This document shows positions 54,685 to 63,672 of a stretch of 64,000 nucleotides of DNA, piece after piece. Under the pieces are notes generated by a model, which did not search any database, was not told the origin of the DNA, and saw nothing but the letters and a program-made list of their open reading frames with translations. Where the stretch lies: assembly GCA_015075375.1 (NCBI GenBank), contig JABTUM010000001.1:53201-117200 (forward strand), in the 5' to 3' direction. Position 1 is the stretch's first letter. Every line of letters begins with the position of its first letter. Both the position numbers and the translations under genes were made by a program. The DNA is from Planctomycetota bacterium (GTDB taxonomy: Bacteria; Planctomycetota; SZUA-567; H5-PLA8).

Positions 54685-56002
54685 AGCGCCCCAAGCGAAG
54701 ATCCAGACCGCGCGCCGCACCCACCCGCGCCCTGTCGCTGTCCCTAAAACGACATCGCTGCCCGCGCCGCCAGCCTCGGCGCGCGCGAAAGCTCCGCCCA
54801 CCCCACCGCACCGCGGTCGAAAGCCCGTGCTCCTCGCCTCGCTCGCGCTAATGACTAGCCTTGGCGCTTACGCGCTCACTCGTCCGTCCGAACAACCTCT
54901 AGCCACGCTTCCTGCCGCGCCTGCACCCGCAAGCTTTGTCGCCGCTCCGGGCGTCGTCGAATCCGCCGCAGGACTGCGCGAACTGGCTTTCCCACTAGGT
55001 GGGCGTATCGCTAAAGTGCACGTCTCCGAGCATGAACGCGTCCGCGAAGGGCAACTTGTCGCAGAGCTAGATTCAGCGGATGGGCGCGCGCGTCTCGCCG
55101 AAGCCCGCGCGAATCTTGCCATCGCCGAGGCCGAGGAATCGTCGTTGCGTTTGGGCCTCTCCAGCGAAATTGAAGTCACCGCTCAGAACCTTGCTCGCCG
55201 TCGCGCCGAGAGAGACCTGCTCCAGGCCGGCACGCGTCCTGAAGACCTCGACCGCGCCCGGGCGCACCTACGCGCTGCCGAGGCCGAATGGCGCCGACAG
55301 AAGGCCGACCACGAACGCTACCTCCAAAGCCCCGAGGCCGTCACCCGGCAGCAGATCGAGATGAGCGCCGGGCTGGCCCAGATCCGCGAAGCCGAATACC
55401 AGGCCGCGCAGGCCGCGCTCAAGGCGCTGGAACAAGGCCCGCGCGCCGAAGAGCGCGCACAGGCCGAAGCGCTCGCCCGCGGAGCCGGCGCCGAATTCGA
55501 GAAACTCCTTGCCACGCGCGAGCCCCGCCTGATTGCTGCGCGCGAAGCTATCGCCCGCGCAAAAGCCCGCGTGGCAGCCGCCGAAGCCGACCTCGACAAG
55601 ACCCGCCTTCGCAGCCCCGTAGACGGAATCGTCGTCTGGCGCTACCGCCACACCGGCGAAACCGTCGGACTCCTCCCGCCCGAACCCGTTCTAGCCATAG
55701 CCGATGACGGCACGCTTCGTGTGCGCGCCGAGATTCACGAGGCCGACTTTCCTCGCGTGCAACCCGGCCGCCGCGTCCGCGTTCGCGCCGACGCCTACGG
55801 CGAGCAGGATTTCGAGGGACGCATTGAGAGCGTGGGTATCGCCGCCGGCAAAAAGCGCATCCGCACCGGCGAGCCACGCGAACTGATGGATTTGAAAGTT
55901 GTCGAAGCCCTCATCGTCTTCGATACACCGCCACCCTTCAAACTGAGTCTGCGCGTGACGACTTACATCGAAACCGATCCCGACCCGCACACCGCGCCCT
56001 AA
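54671..56002 (+). CDS. DevB/HlyD-type membrane fusion protein
   Basis: A 443-residue protein with GTG start at 54671 (AGGAGGTG at 54659-54666). A long basic, Pro-rich N-terminus precedes one membrane helix near 55-70 (LLASLALMTSLGAYAL). Then a lipoyl-type half-motif (GGRIAKVHVSEHERVREGQLVAELDSAD), coiled coils (about 130-300) and the second half (LRSPVDGIVVWRYRHTGETVGLLPPE). It links the ABC exporter to the envelope. It overlaps the ATPase gene by 14 bases. No outer-membrane channel gene is in this operon; the TolC-like gene at 56778 belongs to the next one. Confidence 0.9.
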   Translation: MSLREAPQAKIQTARRTHPRPVAVPKTTSLPAPPASARAKAPPTPPHRGRKPVLLASLALMTSLGAYALTRPSEQPLATLPAAPAPASFVAAPGVVESAAGLRELAFPLGGRIAKVHVSEHERVREGQLVAELDSADGRARLAEARANLAIAEAEESSLRLGLSSEIEVTAQNLARRRAERDLLQAGTRPEDLDRARAHLRAAEAEWRRQKADHERYLQSPEAVTRQQIEMSAGLAQIREAEYQAAQAALKALEQGPRAEERAQAEALARGAGAEFEKLLATREPRLIAAREAIARAKARVAAAEADLDKTRLRSPVDGIVVWRYRHTGETVGLLPPEPVLAIADDGTLRVRAEIHEADFPRVQPGRRVRVRADAYGEQDFEGRIESVGIAAGKKRIRTGEPRELMDLKVVEALIVFDTPPPFKLSLRVTTYIETDPDPHTAP

Positions 56003-56275
56003 GCAGACTCTACTTCAATCTGCGGAACCATCTCCTGGTGCGATAGTTCCGAAAAGCGTGAAGGCGTCCTTACTCGCATTCGAGCGTCCTTTCCGGCCTT
56101 TCCTGATTGAATGGCCGTCGCAATTCGCCTTTCGATCTACTGCCTGAATTCGGAATTCCAGACCCCGCAGACCTCCCTAATCTGCCTTGAAAATCGAAAT
56201 TCCGTATCAATTGATGCCGCCGTTCGTGCCGGGAACTCGCTTGCTTTGACGCCTGGGTAATGGTATTTGAAGGCC

Positions 56276-56677
56276 ATGAAGCAAAGGTTTTTGCTCCTAT
56301 TCTCGGCGGTACTTCTCCTAATAGGGGTTGCGCTGCCCGACTTATGCCGCACGTGCCAGTCGACCCATTGGTCGCGGCACTCCGCCGTTCACACGCACCA
56401 GCCCCACCTTTGCCATACACACGGCCAAGTTCCTTTCAACCAAGACGATTGCTGCCGAACTTGCGAAGGAAGCTCGCATGAACTGGCCCCCAATATCAGC
56501 GCATTAATCAGTCCGGAGCGCTCGAAAAGCCTGAACATTCTCCTTGTCGCATGCGACGCCACACCGCACGTGCCTCGGCGATTGGTGGCCGCGGAGATGT
56601 ATCGCTATCAAGCTCCGCCTCAATACCATTCAGGCTTGCGTCTAAGCACCCCTCCACCGTTACCGCTTCGTATCTGA
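56276..56677 (+). CDS. Secreted His/Cys-rich small protein, putative metal-binding
   Basis: A 133-residue protein. ATG at 56276 gives a signal peptide (MKQRFLLLFSAVLLLIGVAL). The mature part begins with CRTCQSTHWSRHSAVHTHQP and HLCHTHG, then DDCCRTCEG, so many His and Cys lie together. It precedes a heavy-metal efflux operon and could bind metal ions in the periplasm. No known family. Confidence 0.62.
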   Translation: MKQRFLLLFSAVLLLIGVALPDLCRTCQSTHWSRHSAVHTHQPHLCHTHGQVPFNQDDCCRTCEGSSHELAPNISALISPERSKSLNILLVACDATPHVPRRLVAAEMYRYQAPPQYHSGLRLSTPPPLPLRI

Positions 56678-56777
56678 TCCTCCACAGAATCAGCCGTTAC
56701 CACGCACCGACGCCAAGCGCTCGGTGATGCTTATCTTATTTCGGTATGGATTCACCGTCTGCGTTGGGGGAATACTC

Positions 56778-58250
56778 GTGATTCGCAATAGGTTCACTGT
56801 GGCCGCATGCGGCTGCATGCTCGTCTTCTTTACCGGCTGCCAAAGTTATCGCCGCAAGCCGCTGGATACCGCCGATATTTTTCGGCAGGTAGAACTGGAA
56901 CGACGGAAAAACCACTCGAATTCCGTGGATGAATTTCGGCCAGCCGTTCCTGCGGAGCCCTTGGGATTTGGCCAAGCGGCCAATTGTTTGAGCCGAAACG
57001 GGCCCTCCCTTCGCGAAGCTCGAGCGGAATACGAAACCGCATTGGCAGCGGCTAAACTCAAGACGCCCCTCCCCAACCCCGGTCTGGAGGTGGGGCCCAA
57101 CTTCGGGTTCGGGCCGGATATCGGCGACGTTAACCGCGTTCAGCCCTTTGGCAGCCTGGGGTTTTCGATACCGCTTGGCAAACGTCTGCGCCGGCAGGAC
57201 GAACTCAACCGTGCCTTGGCCGAGCGCGCTCGAGTCGAATGGATCTTGCGTCATCGCGAAGCTTTCCTTGAACTGCGGGCGCTTTACGCGAACTGGGCCT
57301 TAAGTCTCAGCCGGCTTAAAGAGATGCAGTTGGTGGCGAAATCCGCGGAGCGATCGGTACAGGTGGGGCGCAGCGGAGTGGCCGCCGGATTTGCGACCGC
57401 GCTGGATGTGGGCATGCTCGAGATTGAAGCCGCGCGTGCTCGGTTGAGTACGCTTGAAGCCGAAGATCGTCGTGCGGAAGTGGAAGCCGCGTTGGCGGAA
57501 CTACTTGGCATTCACACCGAAAGGCTGGCGGTCGCACCGAATGACGCGTTGCCCGAACTCCCGGCTCAGATTCCGAGCGAAGCCGAACTGAAGGTATGGA
57601 TGCTGGCCCATCATCCCGAGTTGGCGCGTTTGCGCGCCGACTACGAAGCTTCCGAGCGCGGTTTACGGCTGGAAATTGCCAGGCAATACCCCGACTTCCA
57701 TTTCGGTCCGTCGTATGACGGCGAAACCGGTGAGAAAAAGATGGTCCTGGGGCTGACGCTCGGCTTGGAACTCCCGCTCTTTGACCGCAACCAGCAAGGC
57801 ATCGCCACCGCCACACTCAAACGCGAAGAACTGCGCATCAAATACACCGCCGCGGCGCATCGCGCGCTGGCCCGATTGGACCGTGCAAGGAGAGGTTGCC
57901 AATGGGCGGCCGAACGCCATCGCCTTCTGGCGTCGACCTTGCGCCCGCACGCCAAGGCTCAGCTAGACCTCGCGGCCCGATCGCTTGAAGCGGGCGCCTC
58001 CGATGCGCTCCACTTCCTGGATGCCGAGCGCTCGTACCGGTCTGTGGTCGCAGAATCCCTGGAAGCCGAGGTTTCGGTCTACCAGACCTGGATCGCGCTG
58101 GAGCAGGCGGTAGGTTTCCCGATTTTGTCATTTGAATCCGGAGTCGAATCCGAATTGCCGGAAACTCCGCCTGCCGCCGAAACGGCTCCCGAAGAATCGA
58201 TTGAAAATGCGCTGGAGCAGTCGCGCAGCCAAGAAAAAGGTGAGGACTAA
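56778..58250 (+). CDS. czcC: CzcC/CusC-type outer membrane efflux lipoprotein
   Basis: A 490-residue protein of the TolC-like outer-membrane factor family. I place the start at the GTG at 56778 (GGGGGA before it), because it puts a lipoprotein signal at the N-terminus (VAACGCMLVFFTGC, lipobox FTGC). Typical parts: SLREARAEYETALAAAKLKTPLPNPGLEVGPNFGFG, LSFSIPLGKRLRRQ-like segment and a repeated helical half (LGLTLGLELPLFDRNQQGI). It forms the outer channel of the efflux system. An ATG 54 bases upstream is possible. Confidence 0.85.
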   Translation: MIRNRFTVAACGCMLVFFTGCQSYRRKPLDTADIFRQVELERRKNHSNSVDEFRPAVPAEPLGFGQAANCLSRNGPSLREARAEYETALAAAKLKTPLPNPGLEVGPNFGFGPDIGDVNRVQPFGSLGFSIPLGKRLRRQDELNRALAERARVEWILRHREAFLELRALYANWALSLSRLKEMQLVAKSAERSVQVGRSGVAAGFATALDVGMLEIEAARARLSTLEAEDRRAEVEAALAELLGIHTERLAVAPNDALPELPAQIPSEAELKVWMLAHHPELARLRADYEASERGLRLEIARQYPDFHFGPSYDGETGEKKMVLGLTLGLELPLFDRNQQGIATATLKREELRIKYTAAAHRALARLDRARRGCQWAAERHRLLASTLRPHAKAQLDLAARSLEAGASDALHFLDAERSYRSVVAESLEAEVSVYQTWIALEQAVGFPILSFESGVESELPETPPAAETAPEESIENALEQSRSQEKGED

Positions 58251-58254
58251 TTCC

Positions 58255-59934
58255 ATGCTAAAGCATCTTCCCATTCTGATACTCAGCATCTTCATGTCGG
58301 CCCTAGGCGTACTCGGCGGCTGGCTGGCGGCGAGCAAGTCGGCACCGGCGTCAGCGGGGCATGGCTCAGAGGCCGGACATGACGAGGCCGGGCATGAGAG
58401 TCACGAGCAGGGTCCGGCGAGTATGAAGTTCTCTCCGCAATCCCTCAAAAATCTTGGTATTTCCGTTCAGGAAGCCGAACTCACTTCCTATGCGGTCACG
58501 ATCGCAATCCCCGCCGTAGTGGAAGAGCCGGCCTCCGCAGAGAGGCCAATTTTTGCGCCGGTTTCGGGGCGCATTTCCGAAATCCTTTGGACCGAAAGAG
58601 GCGCGATCGCTGCCGGAGGCGCACCGTTGCTGACGATATTGCGCGACGCGGTTCCTCGGCTGGAACTGCGCTTAACCGATGAAATACTGAAGCCGGTCAA
58701 CGAAGAATTCCACCGCTCGGTGGCGGAGCTTCGCAAGTCGGCGCGTGCGGTCGACTTGGTGAAAATCGAGTTGGAACGGGTGCTTAAATACACGGAGACT
58801 GGAACCGAAGGCGGCCTGCCCATTCTTCCCCGAAAAAATCTGATCGATCTGCAGTACGAATTGGCTCGAACGGAAAAGGAATTGACCAACGCGCGTGCGG
58901 AACTCTATCGCCACGGCTGCTCGGACGCGCAAATTGCCGATCTTGAAGCCGGCAAGCCGCCACCCCCGCTTTCCCAACGAGTTTGGAAGCAGGTTCTCGA
59001 ACAGAACGGTCTCTGGACGGAAATGGCGCAAGCCCTGCATACCGCGCTTCCCGAGAAGGTGCGCGACGAGCGCTGGATCGTGGCGACCATTGGCGAATTG
59101 GGCGCGGCCGGACTGGCGACGAACGATTTGCTGGAATGGATCAAAAGCGACCCCACGGCCGGACTGGAGTTTCAAGCCATCGGCGGCCTGCTTCAGGAAG
59201 GAAAAAGTGTCGCTGAAATCCGGCAATTGCACGCACTTCATGCGTTGGGTGCAACGGTGGTCGTTCGAGCGCCCATAGATCCCGAGATTGTGGATTGGGA
59301 CCTTCGTGAGGTTCTGGTCAAGCCCGGCGAATCGGTAACCGCCGGCGCCAAGTTGCTCGTGCTCGCAAACCCGCGAGTCATGTACCTGCGCGCGGAGGCT
59401 TGGGGGCAAGAAGCCTCCGTGTTGCAGGACGCGTTGACGCGCGACCTGGAAATTTCCGCGTGGCCGCTCGTCGAAGGTGAAGGCCCGCGTCTCAAGGCGC
59501 TGAAACTTACGCAAATCGGAAGCGACGGCCCCGACCACGGCACTGCCGGCATTGCGGCTTCTGCCAACGAGCCGTTGAAGGTTCGCGAGGAAGGCGCACG
59601 AGGAAAGTTTCGCACTTGGAAGTTACGCCAAGGACAGCGTTATCGCTTCAATATCCCCACCCAGCAATTCGAAAACGTATACGTGTTTCCGGCGGATGCC
59701 GTCACGGAGGACGGTCCGGATCGCATCGTGTTCCTGCAAAACGGAGACACCTTCAAACCGGTCAAAGTCGAGGTTCTCTACAGCGATCACGAGGCAGTCG
59801 TCGTCGCGAATAACAAGCTTACGGAAATTTTTCCAGGCGACCCTGTAGTGCATCGCGGAGCGTTCGCACTTGGATTGGCGTTGAAGGTAGGCAGCGGCGC
59901 CGCCATAGATCCACACGCCGGACATTCGCACTAA
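58255..59934 (+). CDS. czcB: CzcB/CusB-type periplasmic adaptor with His-rich N-terminus
   Basis: A 559-residue adaptor. The start at 58255 has GAGG eleven bases before it. A signal anchor (LPILILSIFMSALGVLGGW) is followed by a His-rich metal-binding stretch (AGHGSEAGHDEAGHESHEQG), then a barrel-sandwich domain (IFAPVSGRISEILWTERGAI), a helical hairpin and a beta-barrel. It joins the RND pump to the outer channel. A long insertion (about 250-370) between the hairpin and the barrel is unusual. Confidence 0.87.
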   Translation: MLKHLPILILSIFMSALGVLGGWLAASKSAPASAGHGSEAGHDEAGHESHEQGPASMKFSPQSLKNLGISVQEAELTSYAVTIAIPAVVEEPASAERPIFAPVSGRISEILWTERGAIAAGGAPLLTILRDAVPRLELRLTDEILKPVNEEFHRSVAELRKSARAVDLVKIELERVLKYTETGTEGGLPILPRKNLIDLQYELARTEKELTNARAELYRHGCSDAQIADLEAGKPPPPLSQRVWKQVLEQNGLWTEMAQALHTALPEKVRDERWIVATIGELGAAGLATNDLLEWIKSDPTAGLEFQAIGGLLQEGKSVAEIRQLHALHALGATVVVRAPIDPEIVDWDLREVLVKPGESVTAGAKLLVLANPRVMYLRAEAWGQEASVLQDALTRDLEISAWPLVEGEGPRLKALKLTQIGSDGPDHGTAGIAASANEPLKVREEGARGKFRTWKLRQGQRYRFNIPTQQFENVYVFPADAVTEDGPDRIVFLQNGDTFKPVKVEVLYSDHEAVVVANNKLTEIFPGDPVVHRGAFALGLALKVGSGAAIDPHAGHSH

Positions 59935-59949
59935 TTGGAGCGGGGAATC

Positions 59950-62900
59950 ATGCTCAATCGAATCATCGCCGCCGCTCTGAAAAGCAGAGCCGTTGTACTG
60001 GCGGCAGCCCTCCTAGTCGCGCTTTACGGCGGCTACCTCGCTCACCGTATGCCCATCGACGTGTTGCCCGATCTTAATCGGCCCACGGTTACCGTAATAA
60101 CCGAAGGGCACGGCATGGCGCCCGAAGATGTGGAGCGCCAGATCACCTTGCCTTTGGAACTGTCGCTGAACGGCGCCACGGGCGTCACGCGCGTACGCTC
60201 CTCGTCGGGCCTGGGCCTTTCCGTAGTCCAAGTGGAATTCGAATGGGGCGCGGAAATATTTCGCAGCCGGCAAATCGTTCAAGAGCGCTTGCAATTGGTG
60301 CAGGCGCAGTTGCCGGCTGACGCGCAGCCCCAGATGGCGCCCATTTCCAGCATCATGGGCCAGATTCAACTAATCGGCATTCGCTCCACGGACCCGGACG
60401 CAGACGTTTCCGAGCTGCGCGCCATGGTCGATGGACGGCTCAAGCCCCGACTTCGTTCGGTGCCCGGTGTCGCACAAATCGTATCGATCGGCGGGGCGCC
60501 GCGGCAGCTTCAAGTCATTGCCGACGCGGACAAGCTTCGTGTCTTCGCCGTCTCGATGGAAGAGTTGGCCGAAGCCGTGCGAGCGGCCAATCTCAACGCC
60601 TCCGGTGGAATCCTGAATCAGGGCACGAAAGCCCCCGTGGTCACCGTGTCGGGCCGGATCACCGAAGCTCGTCAACTCAAAGACGCCATCGTGCGCGAAG
60701 ACCCGGTCAGACCCATTCGCATTTCCGATGTGGCGCGCGTCGAATTCGGGCCCGCGGCCATTCGAACGGGCGAAGCCGGCATCGACGGCAATCCAGGCGT
60801 CATTCTGGTCATCTTCAAGCAGCCCAATGTGGACACGGTGGGACTCACCGATCGAATCAATCGAGAGCTGGAAGAGCTTCAAGGCACGCTTCCGCAAGGC
60901 GTAACGGTGGTCAACGATCTCTTCCAGCAGGCCCAGTTCATTCACCGGGCGGTAGGGAACGTCGAGGATGCCGTACGCGACGGCGCGATCCTGGTGGTAA
61001 TCGTACTTTTCCTGTTCCTGATGAACCTACGCACGACCTTGATCACGCTCACCGCATTGCCGCTCTCTGTGGCCATCACCGCGCTGGTCTTCGCGGCATT
61101 CGGTCTCACGATCAACACCATGACCTTGGGCGGCCTCGCCGTGGCCATCGGCGCGCTGGTGGACGATGCGATCGTGGATGTGGAAAACGTTTTCCGCCGT
61201 TTGCGGCAGAATGTTCAGCTGAAGAAACCGCGCTCGGCGCTCGCGGTTGTCTTTACCGCCTCAATGGAAGTTCGAAGCCCAATCGTCATCGGCACGCTCC
61301 TGGTCATCGTCGTTTACCTGCCGCTCTTCTTTCTCACGGGCATCGAAGGGCGCCTGTTCGCGCCCATTGGGCTGGCGTACATCATCAGCATTCTGGCCTC
61401 GCTGGCGGTATCGCTGACGGTTACGCCAGTGCTCTGCTATTACCTGCTGGGCCGTTCGGTTCGATTGGAGCACGGCGAAGATGCTTGGCTGGTGCGCAAG
61501 CTCAAGGCCCTTACCGCGCACGCCATTCGCTTCAGCCTGGCCTTTCCGGTGCATATCGCCGGAGCGCTATTGGGATGTGTGCTCATATCCTGCCTTTTGC
61601 TGGCCACGCGAGGATCGGAGTTTTTGCCGGCATTCAACGAGGGGTCGTATCAGGTCAATCTGATTCTCCCTCCCGGGACCGGGTTGCACGCTTCCGACCA
61701 ATACGGGCGCCGCATGGAACATATCATCCTGCAAGTCGACGGCGTCGCGCACGTAGGCCGGCGCAGCGGCCGCGCTGAAGGCGACGAGCATGCGGAAGGG
61801 GTCAATGTCAGCGAAGCGATCGTGACGATAAAGCCCGATTCGCCGCGCAGCCGGTCGGAAATCCTCGCGGAAATTCGTGAGCGGCTGGCCGACGAATTGC
61901 CCGGCGTAACAACCGCCGTGGAACAGCCGCTCGCCCACCTGCTCAGTCATATGCTTTCCGGCGTTTACGCGCAGGTGGCTATCAAGATCAGCGGTCCGGA
62001 CCTGGATGTACTCCGCAAGACCGCACAGGAGACCGAGGCCGCTCTCAAAGCGATCCCCGGCGTGAAAGATCTCCATGTCGAACAACAGGTTCTGGTGGAG
62101 CAGGTGGAAGTCGTGCCCGACCGCGAGCGGCTTGCGCGTCACGGACTGACCGTCCTAGAGATGGGCCAGACCGTGGAGTTGGCGCTCGGTGGCGAAGAAG
62201 TATCCCAAATGCTCGTCGGCCAAGTGAGCTACCCCATCGTAGTGCGATTGGAAGAGAAGGATCGCCGGGATCTCGACGCGCTGCGCGCACTCCAGGTGCG
62301 AACTCAGGCCGGCAGTCGGCTGAGACTCGGGGACGTCGCCGAGGTGCGCATCGGCAGGACTCCCAACAACATCAACCGCGAGAATGTCTCGCGCCGCATC
62401 GTGGTCCAGCACAACGTCGGCGACCGCTCCTTGGGCGAAGTGGTCGCGGATGTGGAACGCGCGCTGGAACCCATTCGCGCCAAGCTCGCCGCACAGCCGG
62501 GCTATTCCTTAAAAGTCAGCGGACAGTTCGAAGCGCAAGCCGAAGCCACGCGTATGATCTTCGCACTCAGCTTCGTGTCTTTAGCTGCCATGTTTCTGAT
62601 TCTGTATCTCCACTTCCGATCCGTAAACTTAAGCCTGCAAGTACTGCTGAGCATTCCCATGGCATTCGTGGGAGCAGTCGTGTACCTCGTTCTCTCCAGG
62701 CAGGATATCTCCGTCGCCACGCTGGTGGGGCTCGTCTCGCTGGGCGGCATCGCCGCACGCAACGCCATTCTGCTGCTGGATCACTACATCCATTTGATGC
62801 ATGAAGAAGGCGAAGGCTTCTCGCACGAGATGATCGTCAGGGCCGGGCAGGAGCGCATGGTGCCGGTGCTCATGACGGCCCTTTGCGCCGGAATCGCGCT

Positions 62901-63174
62901 CGTGCCGCTTGCGCTGGCTCCTGACGAGCCCGGCCGCGAAATCTTGTACCCGGTGGCCACTGTGATCCTGGGCGGCCTGCTCTCCAGCACGATCCTCGAA
63001 TTTTTGCTCACGCCCGGCGTCTTCTGGATTGTCGGACGAAACGATGCGGAACGGCTCGCGCGAGCGCGGCCGAAGAAGGACCGTGCAGCCGAAGCCATGG
63101 CCGCGGAATTCGAAGCCGAGGCGCCTGCCGAAGCGGTGGCGGCTCAAAACCCAGGAGGAGTGTCGCATGCCTAA
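59950..63174 (+). CDS. czcA: Heavy-metal RND efflux pump (CzcA/CusA family)
   Basis: A 1074-residue RND transporter. ATG at 59950 is used (GGAG nine bases before); another ATG 15 bases upstream lies in the spacer. N-terminal helix ALKSRAVVLAAALLVALYGGYLA, the periplasmic DLNRPTVTVITEGHGMAPEDVER and TM4 motif AIGALVDDAIVDVENVFRRL. That motif keeps two Asp but lacks the DFG of CzcA, closer to CusA-like pumps. Metal (Cu, Ag, Zn, Co or Cd) cannot be told from sequence alone. Confidence 0.92.
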   Translation: MLNRIIAAALKSRAVVLAAALLVALYGGYLAHRMPIDVLPDLNRPTVTVITEGHGMAPEDVERQITLPLELSLNGATGVTRVRSSSGLGLSVVQVEFEWGAEIFRSRQIVQERLQLVQAQLPADAQPQMAPISSIMGQIQLIGIRSTDPDADVSELRAMVDGRLKPRLRSVPGVAQIVSIGGAPRQLQVIADADKLRVFAVSMEELAEAVRAANLNASGGILNQGTKAPVVTVSGRITEARQLKDAIVREDPVRPIRISDVARVEFGPAAIRTGEAGIDGNPGVILVIFKQPNVDTVGLTDRINRELEELQGTLPQGVTVVNDLFQQAQFIHRAVGNVEDAVRDGAILVVIVLFLFLMNLRTTLITLTALPLSVAITALVFAAFGLTINTMTLGGLAVAIGALVDDAIVDVENVFRRLRQNVQLKKPRSALAVVFTASMEVRSPIVIGTLLVIVVYLPLFFLTGIEGRLFAPIGLAYIISILASLAVSLTVTPVLCYYLLGRSVRLEHGEDAWLVRKLKALTAHAIRFSLAFPVHIAGALLGCVLISCLLLATRGSEFLPAFNEGSYQVNLILPPGTGLHASDQYGRRMEHIILQVDGVAHVGRRSGRAEGDEHAEGVNVSEAIVTIKPDSPRSRSEILAEIRERLADELPGVTTAVEQPLAHLLSHMLSGVYAQVAIKISGPDLDVLRKTAQETEAALKAIPGVKDLHVEQQVLVEQVEVVPDRERLARHGLTVLEMGQTVELALGGEEVSQMLVGQVSYPIVVRLEEKDRRDLDALRALQVRTQAGSRLRLGDVAEVRIGRTPNNINRENVSRRIVVQHNVGDRSLGEVVADVERALEPIRAKLAAQPGYSLKVSGQFEAQAEATRMIFALSFVSLAAMFLILYLHFRSVNLSLQVLLSIPMAFVGAVVYLVLSRQDISVATLVGLVSLGGIAARNAILLLDHYIHLMHEEGEGFSHEMIVRAGQERMVPVLMTALCAGIALVPLALAPDEPGREILYPVATVILGGLLSSTILEFLLTPGVFWIVGRNDAERLARARPKKDRAAEAMAAEFEAEAPAEAVAAQNPGGVSHA

Positions 63175-63607
63175 GACGTTGGTTCTGAAACTCGCCGCAT
63201 GTTGTCTGGTGCTGGCGTACGCTGCCGGCGCGATGGCCGAAGAGCACGGTCACGCGGAACATAAGGCGCCCCACGGAGGCGTCCTGTTAGAGGTCGGCGA
63301 AGAAGAAGCGCACCTCGAGATGGTGCATGACGAAGCGGCCGGAAAGGTGACGCTTTACGTGCTGGGTAAGGACGCCAAGACTCCCGTCGCCATTGCCACG
63401 GCGCCCAAGCTCAACCTCAAGCTGGAAGCCGGTCCCAAGCAGATCGAGACCAAAGCCGTGGACCCCAAGGACGGCGCTGCATCGCAGTTCGAGGTCACGG
63501 ACGACGCGCTAAAGACGCACGGCCTTACCGGCCGGATCGCGCTGAAGATCGGCGAAAAGAAGTACAACGTCGAGTTGAAGCACGATCACGACCACGATCA
63601 CAAATAA
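63167..63607 (+). CDS. Secreted His-rich protein of metal-efflux operon
   Basis: A 146-residue protein. ATG at 63167 follows AGGAGGAG and overlaps the pump stop by eight bases. Signal peptide (MPKTLVLKLAACCLVLAYAAGAMA) followed by EEHGHAEHKAPHGGVLLEVGEEEAHLEMV and a C-terminal HDHDHDHK. Similar proteins with HGGxxxxVG lie in heavy-metal operons of planctomycetes; they probably bind metal in the periplasm. Confidence 0.82.
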   Translation: MPKTLVLKLAACCLVLAYAAGAMAEEHGHAEHKAPHGGVLLEVGEEEAHLEMVHDEAAGKVTLYVLGKDAKTPVAIATAPKLNLKLEAGPKQIETKAVDPKDGAASQFEVTDDALKTHGLTGRIALKIGEKKYNVELKHDHDHDHK

Positions 63608-63615
63608 GCTCAAAG

Positions 63616-63646
63616 GTCCGTCCGGGGCGGACAGCCCCGGACGGAC
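63616..63646. terminator. Perfect 13-bp hairpin between convergent genes
   Basis: GTCCGTCCGGGGC (63616-63628), loop GGACA, then GCCCCGGACGGAC (63634-63646). It lies between the metal operon and convergent gyrB. It lacks a T-run on both sides, so it may act as a bidirectional weak terminator or 3'-end stabiliser. Confidence 0.55.
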
Positions 63647-63672
63647 GCGCTTGGACTGGAATACGGCCCGGA

